Positions 1-6,340 of a stretch of DNA of 9,559 bases are shown here, one piece after another (within the stretch, counting starts at the first letter, position 1; every line of letters begins with the position of its first letter). The notes beneath the pieces are model-generated. The model was given only the letters and a program-made list of their open reading frames with translations, had not been told where the DNA came from and did no database searches. The translations under genes and the position numbers were made by a program. The stretch is from NCBI GenBank assembly GCA_003646525.1, contig QMKU01000029.1:1-9559 (forward strand), in the 5' to 3' direction. Source of the stretch: Campylobacterota bacterium (GTDB lineage Bacteria; Campylobacterota; Campylobacteria; Campylobacterales; Sulfurovaceae).

Positions 1-475
1 AGATGGCAGCATAGGGGGAGTTTTCACTTGTCCCAATGACTTCAAATCCATTCGGCAATCTCTCTGCTTTGTCCCCGTGACTCATCCAGACAACAGAGTT
101 ATCCTTTATATTTTTAAAAATAGGTGAATCGCTGTTGACAATTTTTAACTTTGCTTTTCCATACTCATGACGATCTGCAGGAATTACTTCTCCACCAAAA
201 TGCTGTGTAATCAATTGCATTCCGTAGCAAATGCCCACTATAGGCAGACCCAACTCCCAAATACCCTCATCTGGCTTATAGGCATCTTCTGCATAAACTG
301 AAGCTGGTCCCCCAGAGAGGATGATCCCCTCTGGCTCTCTAGCTCTGATCGCTTCTATATCCTCCCTGTAAGGAATCACTTCACAATAGACACCGCTCTC
401 TCTGAGTTTTCTCGCAATAAGTTGCGTATATTGTGATCCAAAATCCAATATAAGTATAGGAACTGTTTTTAACAT
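1..475 (-). CDS. guaA: GMP synthase (glutamine-hydrolysing), N-terminal part
   Basis: Partial gene: the first 158 codons are present and the 3' end lies beyond the left window edge. GMP synthase converts XMP, ATP and glutamine to GMP in the cytoplasm, the last step of guanine nucleotide synthesis. What is visible is most of the class I glutamine amidotransferase domain. It opens with the typical [20 protein letters not shown], has an oxyanion-hole region [10 protein letters not shown] near residues 52-61, and the nucleophile elbow GICYGMQ with catalytic Cys83. The His-x-Glu partner pair, the ATP pyrophosphatase domain and the dimerisation domain would be outside the window. The ATG shares its A with the TAA of nhaD (TAATG), and an AGGA lies 8 bases upstream, so translation is probably coupled to nhaD. 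Family assignment is secure. Confidence 0.96.
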   Translation of the reverse strand, partial: MLKTVPILILDFGSQYTQLIARKLRESGVYCEVIPYREDIEAIRAREPEGIILSGGPASVYAEDAYKPDEGIWELGLPIVGICYGMQLITQHFGGEVIPADRHEYGKAKLKIVNSDSPIFKNIKDNSVVWMSHGDKAERLPNGFEVIGTSENSPYAAI

Positions 476-1779
476 TAGTATAGTCCTAGTATTTGAAATT
501 GTACATACCAAATAGCCATTGATACGAGATACCCAACCAAGATCGTCCAAGCAAGCTTCATGTGTGACCCAAAAGTATAAATCCCTTTGAGTCTACCCAT
601 GACACCCACACCAGCAGCAGAGCCAAAGCTGATCAATGAACCACCGATACCTGCTGATAATGTCACTAGTAGCCACTGATCCACTCCCATTTCAGGGTTG
701 GCCTTAAGTACAGCACTCATTACAGGAACATTATCTACAATAGCAGAGATAAATCCAATACTGATATTTCCTGCTGTTGGACCTATCACACTGTAGAGCT
801 CCACAATATAGTGTAGGAATCCTAAAAAGTGCAGTGCGCCTACTGCTGCCAAGATACCGAAGAAGAAGAGCAGTGTATCATTTTCTACTTTTTGCATATT
901 GATAAAGACATCAAAGGATTCACCCTCTGTATGCTTGAGTCTGAAAGAGTAAAGCTTCAGTATGGACAAGCCAAACATCATCCCCCACATCGCTGGAAAA
1001 TGGAAAAACTGATGTCCCAATACTGCCGTAGCAATGGTAGCAACACCTAACCAAATGATCACTTTTGCACCTGGCTTGAGCTCTTCTATCTTATCAGTTT
1101 GAGCTGAAAATGGCGGTTTTCCCTCAGGCACAAATTTGGATAGTAGCCATGCTGTGATCATCCATCCGATGATAGATGCTGGAAAAAGTGCAAGAAAATC
1201 AATAAATTCTCCCTTGCCTGATGCCCAAGCCATCAGTGTCGTGATATCACCAAAAGGACTCCAAGCACCTCCTGCATTGGCCGAAACCACAATATTGACC
1301 GCGCCAGGAACAAGAAATGCTTTGTTCTCTTTGTCGATCGTGAAAAGTACCGTAGAGAGAATCAATGCCGTCGTCAAGTTATCTGCAACAGGAGAGATGA
1401 AAAATGCCAAAAGACCCGTCAACCAAAAAAGCTGCTTGTAGGTATAACCTTTTGAGACTAGTTTGTGTTTCAAAACATCAAAAATATTTCTTTCGATCAT
1501 CGTTTCGATAAAAGTCATCGCCACGAGTAAAAAGAAAAAGATTTCAGCAATCTCCAGTATCAAGACTTTCATCTCTTGATGTAGTGGCTCGACATCCATA
1601 TTGTTCAATGCAAAATAGATACCAATAAGCATAAACATAAAGGTACCGATAAAAAGTGCTGGTTTGGCTTTGTTTATCTCATATTTTTCTTCCATAGCAA
1701 TAAAGAAGTAGCCTATGACAAATATTGCCAATGAGGTGATCCCTACCCAAGTCCAAGTTAAATGTAGCGTTTCTTCCAT
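475..1779 (-). CDS. nhaD: NhaD-type Na+/H+ antiporter
   Basis: Inner-membrane antiporter of the ion transporter superfamily, expected to export Na+ (or Li+) in exchange for protons. The 434-residue product has about a dozen hydrophobic segments. NhaD hallmarks are visible (numbered from the chosen start): ADNLTTA with Asp133 and Asn134, the stretch [16 protein letters not shown] with Asn168, Asp178, Thr180 and Thr181, VDNVPV with Asp349 and Asn350, and a Ser/Gly-rich [12 protein letters not shown] near 379-390. Equivalent polar residues are important in characterised Vibrio NhaD. I chose the ATG at 1779 because an AGGAG sits 5 bases upstream. The frame stays open to an ATG at 1818, which would add 13 residues and almost touch nadB but lacks as clear a ribosome site. 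The gene lies 40 bp after nadB and overlaps guaA by one base, so it is probably cotranscribed with both. The family is clear; ion preference is not shown by sequence. Confidence 0.93.
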   Translation of the reverse strand: MEETLHLTWTWVGITSLAIFVIGYFFIAMEEKYEINKAKPALFIGTFMFMLIGIYFALNNMDVEPLHQEMKVLILEIAEIFFFLLVAMTFIETMIERNIFDVLKHKLVSKGYTYKQLFWLTGLLAFFISPVADNLTTALILSTVLFTIDKENKAFLVPGAVNIVVSANAGGAWSPFGDITTLMAWASGKGEFIDFLALFPASIIGWMITAWLLSKFVPEGKPPFSAQTDKIEELKPGAKVIIWLGVATIATAVLGHQFFHFPAMWGMMFGLSILKLYSFRLKHTEGESFDVFINMQKVENDTLLFFFGILAAVGALHFLGFLHYIVELYSVIGPTAGNISIGFISAIVDNVPVMSAVLKANPEMGVDQWLLVTLSAGIGGSLISFGSAAGVGVMGRLKGIYTFGSHMKLAWTILVGYLVSMAIWYVQFQILGLY

Positions 1780-1784
1780 CTGTT

Positions 1785-1789
1785 CTCCT
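1785..1789 (-). promoter_or_regulatory. ribosome binding site deciding the nhaD start
   Basis: On the minus strand AGGAG lies 5 bases before the ATG at 1779. This supports that ATG over the in-frame ATG 39 bases further upstream at 1818, which would otherwise give the longest reading frame. Confidence 0.7.
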
Positions 1790-1819
1790 AGTGATAAATA
1801 CATAGAGTGTCGAAACATA

Positions 1820-3283
1820 TCAATTGACTATGCTCTGCTCTATATAGTGCGTTCCTAGAGACTCTTTTCTCGCAAGTGCTGCATCGACAATCGCAGATGC
1901 TGTATTGAGTCTCAGTTCAAGTAATCTCCCAATCTCTCTATTTTTCATATCATAGATCAGGTTTTTTGCCTCATATAAGCCCTGCTTTGTTCGAATGATA
2001 CCAATATCATTCCACATCACTTGACGAAGTTTTTGCTTGTATGATTTGTCCTTTTCCTTATGTAAAATATTACCGTAATCTTTATCAAATTTCGGTGTCC
2101 TGTGCAACATTGATTCTTTTCCTAAGAGCTGATCAACTGTCCGCTTGGCAAAAACAACCCCCTCAAGCAAAGAGTTGGATGCCAACCGATTGGCACCATG
2201 TACGCCAGTAGAAGCTGCTTCGCCAATCACATAAAGCCCTTCTGTGCCATCAATAGAGCCTTGTGTGTCACTTTTGATCCCGCCAACTGCATAGTGAAAA
2301 GCTGGAGATATCGGAACTTTATCTTGAGGAAATTGATAACCCAGAGAGGCAAAAGTTTTTGTAATATTAGGGAAGCGATGATGAAAAAAATCTTCCTCAA
2401 ACATACTAAAATCGAGATAAACCTCTTCTCCCTTATGGATTCGCTTGTAGTCAAAGATAGCACGAGACACGATATCTCTACTTGCCAATTCCCCTCTAGG
2501 ATCATATCCAAACAAAAATCGCTCACCTCTTTCATTGACGATATGTGCCCCTTCTCCACGCAGAGCTTCTGTCAGTAAGAGCTTCCGAGCATAAGGTGTT
2601 TTGACAAAAACAGTAGGATGAAACTGCATCATCTCCATGTCTGCAAGCTCGATCCCTTTTTCAACACAAATACCATGGATATCTGCACTTATGGTACGAG
2701 AATTGGTATTGTACTGATAGAGTGAGCCAATACCGCCTGATGCGATGATCACATTATCAGCAAAAATTGTTTTGGGTTGATAATTTACACTTGCCTTAAC
2801 TCCATAACAACGACCGTTTTCAATCAAAAGATCATAGACTAGTGTGTTTCTTTGTAGCTCATGTTTGTTTTGCACCATCATAAAATAGTGCATATAACGA
2901 CCAGTCGCATCCCCTCCAGCATGAATAATCCGCCCTACAGAGTGTGCCGCCTCTCTAGTATAGAGAATATTTCCAGCCGAATCTTTATCAAACTCCATAC
3001 CCTTTTCAATGATATCACTTGTCGTCTCCAAGCTTGTTCGACTCATAATCTCAACGGCTTCCATATTATTATGAAAAGCACCTGCCTCGATCGTATCTTT
3101 AACATGAAGTGAGATATCCGCTTCATTGAGAGCCGTCACCATCCCACCCTGAGCATAAAAAGTATTACACTCCCAAGGTACATCCTTGCATAACACAAGA
3201 ACCTTTTTACTTTCTGGTAGGTTCATCGCTGCGTAGAGACCAGCAATACCAGCGCCAATGATCAAAACATCATATTTTTTCAT
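1820..3283 (-). CDS. nadB: L-aspartate oxidase
   Basis: Flavoenzyme that oxidises L-aspartate to iminoaspartate, the first step of de novo NAD synthesis; the product goes to quinolinate synthase NadA, which is not in this window. The 487-residue length is close to the usual 500-540. The N-terminal FAD-binding Rossmann motif GAGIAG is at 10-15. Residues matching those known in E. coli NadB are present: Glu111 in TREAAHS, His222 in QFHPT, Thr238 in LLTEALRGEGA, Arg269 and Arg274 in ELASRDIVSRAI, His330 in FHYAVGG and Arg366 in GANRLASNSLLEG. The C-terminal helical domain, from about 405, is complete. The region around Glu111 and the length favour NadB over the FrdA/SdhA subunits of the same superfamily. 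The ATG is preceded by AAAGGAG at a spacing of 4. It sits 32 bp after the small lipoprotein gene and 40 bp before nhaD. Confidence 0.95.
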   Translation of the reverse strand: MKKYDVLIIGAGIAGLYAAMNLPESKKVLVLCKDVPWECNTFYAQGGMVTALNEADISLHVKDTIEAGAFHNNMEAVEIMSRTSLETTSDIIEKGMEFDKDSAGNILYTREAAHSVGRIIHAGGDATGRYMHYFMMVQNKHELQRNTLVYDLLIENGRCYGVKASVNYQPKTIFADNVIIASGGIGSLYQYNTNSRTISADIHGICVEKGIELADMEMMQFHPTVFVKTPYARKLLLTEALRGEGAHIVNERGERFLFGYDPRGELASRDIVSRAIFDYKRIHKGEEVYLDFSMFEEDFFHHRFPNITKTFASLGYQFPQDKVPISPAFHYAVGGIKSDTQGSIDGTEGLYVIGEAASTGVHGANRLASNSLLEGVVFAKRTVDQLLGKESMLHRTPKFDKDYGNILHKEKDKSYKQKLRQVMWNDIGIIRTKQGLYEAKNLIYDMKNREIGRLLELRLNTASAIVDAALARKESLGTHYIEQSIVN

Positions 3284-3315
3284 CAGACTCCTTTCTTTGA
3301 CAAGCTGATTTTGCT

Positions 3316-3447
3316 TTACTTGTGACCACTTTTTTGACTATCTGGCACATAAACAACCCCTGTCTTGTGTCCACATCCCATCAGAACGATACAGCAAAGT
3401 AATGCTATAATCACCGCATGAAAAATATCTCTTCTATTTTGTCCCAT
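3316..3447 (-). CDS. small LptM-like lipoprotein
   Basis: A 43-residue predicted lipoprotein. The signal peptide has a positive start (MGQNRRD), a hydrophobic core (residues 9-22) and a lipobox LMGC with lipidated Cys25, leaving only 19 mature residues that begin CGHKTGVVYVPD. This resembles the short lipoprotein-attachment family whose known member LptM (YifL) has a CGxKGPLYxP mature start and assists maturation of the LptD/LptE complex; the resemblance is by eye and the role is inferred. The frame is open further upstream to 3588, but that extension has no signal-peptide character and lies opposite the next gene. The ATG at 3447 has GGTGAG 4 bases upstream and puts the charged segment right before the hydrophobic core. 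It is the first gene of the minus-strand group, 32 bp ahead of nadB, and its start overlaps the divergent gene at 3418. Confidence 0.72.
   Translation of the reverse strand: MGQNRRDIFHAVIIALLCCIVLMGCGHKTGVVYVPDSQKSGHK
3403..3411 (+). promoter_or_regulatory. extended -10 promoter for the DUF721-like gene and uvrC
   Basis: TGCTATAAT is a perfect extended -10 element (TG-N-TATAAT, hexamer 3406-3411). No -35 match is seen 16-18 bases upstream, which is usual for extended -10 promoters and for Campylobacterota, where the -35 is poorly conserved. A start point 7 bases after the hexamer falls on the A of the ATG at 3418, predicting a leaderless message. The element lies inside the lipoprotein gene on the opposite strand. 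Confidence 0.55.
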
Positions 3448-3870
3448 ATTACTCACCAACCTCAATTTAAATCCCTCCGAAAACAATCTTGTTATCGAAA
3501 GTTTATCCAACTTCTTCCCCTGAAGTTTCAACAAGCCATTGCTTTTGTCTATCTTGACAAAAGCACACTCTTTATTGCACTTTCGCATCCAGGGTACAAA
3601 ATGGAACTTAATTATAATAGAGATTTATTAAAAAGCGTATTAACTATATTGAGAGAGAATGATGAAACTTGCCATCAGATGCTAGCAGACAATATTGTAA
3701 TTTTCAATTCAAAATACCATGTTCCTAAATCTGAAGTAGTGATCCAGACTGATCCAAAATACCAAGAACTCTCCCGAGCTGACTTCCTAATCCAAACTGA
3801 AGATCAAGAAATCATAGAGAAATTTGAACGCATCAAAGCATGCATTATCTCTAATAGAGCAAAAATCTAA
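3418..3870 (+). CDS. DUF721/DciA-like protein ahead of uvrC
   Basis: A 150-residue soluble protein with no signal peptide or membrane segment. The first 75 or so residues follow the DUF721 layout: a short N-terminal helix (SSILSHITHQPQF), a helix ending in QLLPLKFQQA, a hydrophobic strand pair (IAFVYLDKSTLFIALSHP) and a helix beginning YKMELNYN that corresponds to the family's ELRYL-type segment. Some DUF721 proteins (DciA) bind the replicative helicase DnaB and act as its loader; whether this one does is not shown. The C-terminal half, about 85-150, is less conserved in appearance and unrecognised. The ATG at 3418 has no ribosome site but follows an extended -10 element by six bases. The stop overlaps the uvrC start (TAATG). 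I recall a similar small gene beside uvrC in Campylobacter. The gene is secure; the family call is moderate. Confidence 0.78.
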   Translation: MKNISSILSHITHQPQFKSLRKQSCYRKFIQLLPLKFQQAIAFVYLDKSTLFIALSHPGYKMELNYNRDLLKSVLTILRENDETCHQMLADNIVIFNSKYHVPKSEVVIQTDPKYQELSRADFLIQTEDQEIIEKFERIKACIISNRAKI

Positions 3871-5702
3871 TGCCAGAATCCTTTTCACTAGAGACCAGAA
3901 ATCAGCTCACTCTGGCCATTGGTAAACTTCCAAACTCACCTGGTGTTTATCAATATTTTGATCTCCAAGATAGATTGCTATATATTGGCAAAGCCAAAAA
4001 CCTCAGCAAGCGAGTAAAGAGCTATTTTCGCTTTACTCCTGATCTCAAGCCTAATCCTACTCTCTCACCTCGTATTCTAAAGATGCTTCAAGAGTCCCAT
4101 AGGTTGGACTATCTTGTCGTAAACAGTGAAGAGGATGCCTTAATTCTTGAAAATTCCCTGATCAAGCAACTCAAGCCAAAATACAACATTCTTCTTCGAG
4201 ACGACAAAACCTACCCCTATATCTATATTGACGAAAAAGATTCTTTTCCTCGTTTTGAACTCACACGAAAAGTACTCAAGAGTAAAAGCATCACCTATTA
4301 TGGTCCTTTTCCAAGTGGGGGCAAAGCACTTCTCGATTCTCTCTATGAACTCTTCCCTCTAGTGCAAAAGAAAAACTGCCTGAAAGGAGGAAAGGCTTGT
4401 CTTTTTTATCAAATCAAACGCTGCCTTGCTCCCTGCGAAAACAAAATCACAGCCGAGGCGTATGCTGTCATTATTGCTGAAGTCAAAGAGGCAATCATCA
4501 AACGAAAGAGACTAACAATTGCTTTGGAGAAGAGAATGTACTGGCTTGCTAACAAAGAACGCTTTGAAGAAGCAGCCAAAATACGCGACATGTCAGAAGC
4601 GATTAAATCATTGACGCTAAACTCCTCTATCGATCTGGCATATGATACCGATCTGGATATTTTCGCTATCCTAAATGGTGATGAGCGGGGTGTAGTTGTC
4701 AAGCTCTTCATGCGACAAGGCAAGATCATCTCTAGTGCTTTCAGCTACTTCCGACACACTCATATCTTTGATGAAAATGAAGCTTATAAGCAAGCTCTTT
4801 TAGAGTATTACAATCTTGATCTTCCCTATATCTCCAAAACGATACTTGTCGCTCATGCATTTACCGAGAGTCAAGAGATCGCTGCTACACTCAGTAAACG
4901 ATTTGGAAAAAAGATCAAACTCAACATGCCGCTGAGAGGTCCTAAGGCAAAATTAACCGCATTGGCACTTCAAAATGCTCAAGAACTACTCAAGCAGCAA
5001 AAAAGTAATAATCTAATAGAACAGCGTATTGCCGATCTATTCACTCTCTCCTCTATCCCTTATCGTGTTGAAACTTTCGACAACTCCCATATGATGGGCG
5101 TTGCTACAGTTGGCGCTATGGTAGTCTGGGATGAAGAGAAGTGGGACAAAAGTAGTTACCGACGCTATGAATTGCACCAGAGAGACGAATATGGTCAAAT
5201 GAAAGAGATGCTACAGCGCAGAATCAGTAGCTTCAAAACAGATCCTGCCCCTGATCTTTGGATCCTTGATGGAGGACAAGCAAATCTATTGTTAGCACAA
5301 AGATTACTAAACGCATCACATGCAAACCTCGATGTGATCGCAATCTCCAAAGAGAAACATGATGCCAAAGCCTATCGTGCCAAGGGCTCTGCAAAAGATC
5401 TCATCCACTGCACAGAAGGCATCATAGAGTTCAAGCCAAATGACAAGCGACTCCATTGGATCCAAGGACAGAGAGATGAAGCCCATCGTTTTGCTATAGC
5501 CTACCATCAAAATAAAAAACGCAGAGAAGATACACAAATTTCACTTCTCAGCAAAAAAGGCATAGGCAAAGCTACTATCAAAAAACTCATTGATTTTTTT
5601 GGCTCTTTTGAAGGAATTGAAAAAGCAAATCTAGATGATATATCCAATATTATAGGATCAAAATTAGCAAATATAATTAAAGATAATGATTATAATTTAT
5701 AA
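3870..5702 (+). CDS. uvrC: excinuclease ABC subunit C
   Basis: UvrC makes the two incisions on either side of a DNA lesion in nucleotide excision repair, working with UvrA and UvrB. The 610-residue product has the full domain set. The GIY-YIG nuclease is at about 20-105 (GVY at 25-27, YIGKAKNLSKR at 38-48, Glu95 in ILEN). A four-cysteine cluster, Cys170, Cys177, Cys185 and Cys189, matches the region reported to carry an iron-sulfur cluster in other UvrC proteins. The UvrB-binding UVR helix pair lies at about 208-245. The RNase H-like nuclease has its catalytic triad at Asp404 (FDNSH), Asp467 (LDGGQ) and His539 (DEAHRFA). A helix-hairpin-helix end lies at about 555-605 (KKGIGKATIKKL). All key residues are present, so it should be active. 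It lacks a clear ribosome site of its own and is probably translated by coupling across the TAATG junction. Confidence 0.97.
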   Translation: MPESFSLETRNQLTLAIGKLPNSPGVYQYFDLQDRLLYIGKAKNLSKRVKSYFRFTPDLKPNPTLSPRILKMLQESHRLDYLVVNSEEDALILENSLIKQLKPKYNILLRDDKTYPYIYIDEKDSFPRFELTRKVLKSKSITYYGPFPSGGKALLDSLYELFPLVQKKNCLKGGKACLFYQIKRCLAPCENKITAEAYAVIIAEVKEAIIKRKRLTIALEKRMYWLANKERFEEAAKIRDMSEAIKSLTLNSSIDLAYDTDLDIFAILNGDERGVVVKLFMRQGKIISSAFSYFRHTHIFDENEAYKQALLEYYNLDLPYISKTILVAHAFTESQEIAATLSKRFGKKIKLNMPLRGPKAKLTALALQNAQELLKQQKSNNLIEQRIADLFTLSSIPYRVETFDNSHMMGVATVGAMVVWDEEKWDKSSYRRYELHQRDEYGQMKEMLQRRISSFKTDPAPDLWILDGGQANLLLAQRLLNASHANLDVIAISKEKHDAKAYRAKGSAKDLIHCTEGIIEFKPNDKRLHWIQGQRDEAHRFAIAYHQNKKRREDTQISLLSKKGIGKATIKKLIDFFGSFEGIEKANLDDISNIIGSKLANIIKDNDYNL

Positions 5703-5823
5703 TTAATAATTATATATTATGACACATCTCTTTACTACAAGGCACATTTAGCACAAAATTTTAGCTTTTCTACTATTATCTGAACTAAATCAATACATTT
5801 CATTCTGTTTTTAGTTTTCTTAG

Positions 5824-5829
5824 TATAAA
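5824..5829 (+). promoter_or_regulatory. candidate -10 element for the PAS-HPt-kinase operon
   Basis: TATAAA, preceded by T-rich runs (TTTTT and TTTT separated by two bases) that resemble the periodic T tracts upstream of Campylobacterota housekeeping promoters. There is no clear -35. It would give a leader of about 75 nt containing the hairpin at 5860-5880. Weak evidence, since TATAAA is common in AT-rich DNA. Confidence 0.35.
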
Positions 5830-5859
5830 GTTAGCGCAGAAGTATTATCTTATTGATTG

Positions 5860-5880
5860 AGGACGGTGCGTGACCATCCT
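5860..5880 (+). terminator. hairpin followed by T-rich bases; terminator of uvrC or leader structure
   Basis: AGGACGGT pairs with ACCATCCT across a 5-base loop GCGTG, giving seven pairs with one C-A mismatch, followed by TTATTT. This could be a weak rho-independent terminator ending the uvrC transcript. Because it lies downstream of the candidate promoter at 5824, it could instead be a leader structure or attenuator for the PAS operon. The T tract is short and interrupted, so the termination call is tentative. Confidence 0.4.
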
Positions 5881-5910
5881 TTATTTGAATTGCATTAAAA
5901 AGGACTTTAT

Positions 5911-6321
5911 ATGGAAAGACCCACTCCAATTGATGAACAATACACTTTTTTAGATGGAGTAGTCATCAGCGAGACAGATCTTAAAGGCATTATCACTTTT
6001 AGTAATCGAAAATTCTGTGAAATTTCAGGATACACCAAAAGTGAGCTACTGGGAGAAAATCACAGTATCCTCCGGCATCCTGATATCCCTAAAGCAGTGT
6101 ATAAAGATCTATGGGATACGATTCAAAAAGGTGAGATCTGGACAGGTACAATAAAAAATATCCGAAAAGATGGTCGATACTATTGGGTCTACAGTCACAT
6201 TTCACCTGTTCGCAAAGGGGATAAAATCGTGGGTTATATTGCAGCGAGAAAACAGGCATCACCTATGGAGATCGAAGAAGCAGAAGAGGCATACGAAAAA
6301 TCCATACAAGAAGAAAACTAA
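5911..6321 (+). CDS. Aer/CetB-like single PAS domain sensor
   Basis: A 136-residue soluble protein that is almost entirely one PAS domain (about 12-115) with a short acidic, probably helical, tail. It closely resembles the FAD-binding PAS domain of the E. coli aerotaxis receptor Aer and of CetB in Campylobacter energy taxis. Visible hallmarks are TDLKGIITFSN at 22-32, ISGYTKSELLG at 39-49, RHPDIPKAVYKDLW at 55-68, GEIWTG at 74-79 and KDGRYYWV at 86-93. These proteins sense redox or electron-transport state through bound flavin; that is inferred here. No output domain is attached, so it must act on another protein. AAGGA lies 6 bases before the ATG. It is the first gene of the operon, 19 bp before the HPt gene, suggesting it modulates the downstream phosphorelay rather than an adjacent chemoreceptor. 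Confidence 0.88.
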   Translation: MERPTPIDEQYTFLDGVVISETDLKGIITFSNRKFCEISGYTKSELLGENHSILRHPDIPKAVYKDLWDTIQKGEIWTGTIKNIRKDGRYYWVYSHISPVRKGDKIVGYIAARKQASPMEIEEAEEAYEKSIQEEN

Positions 6322-6340
6322 AGACAAGGAGTAATCAAGA

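Larger units (their letters stand above)
5703..5910. other. intergenic region between uvrC and the signalling operon
   Basis: This 208-bp stretch has no plausible gene. It begins with a very AT-rich segment (to about 5720) that continues from the last uvrC codons; it has no GC-rich stem and is not a convincing terminator. The middle is T-rich. The distal part holds a candidate -10 at 5824-5829 and a hairpin at 5860-5880, before a strong ribosome site for the PAS gene. Confidence 0.6.

Noticed and set aside
2198..2578. Open frames opposite nadB (2198-2578, 2861-3112) and a shifted one at 2227-2559
   Set aside because: They overlap a fully conserved nadB, lack ribosome sites and show no recognisable protein features.
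3448..3588. N-terminal extension of the small lipoprotein frame to an ATG at 3588
   Set aside because: The extension would bury the signal peptide in the middle of the protein and run opposite the DUF721-like gene. The ATG at 3447 has its own ribosome site and gives a normal lipoprotein signal.
4409..4729. Open frames opposite uvrC (4409-4729 and 5316-5537)
   Set aside because: They are antisense to intact conserved uvrC domains and show no start signals or family features.
5690..5720. AT-rich near-palindromic sequence at the end of uvrC as a terminator
   Set aside because: No GC-containing stem and no perfect inverted repeat; it reflects base composition.
5741..5752. GGCAC...GC resembling a sigma-54 promoter
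   Set aside because: Only 8 bases separate GG and GC, whereas the -24/-12 element needs 10.
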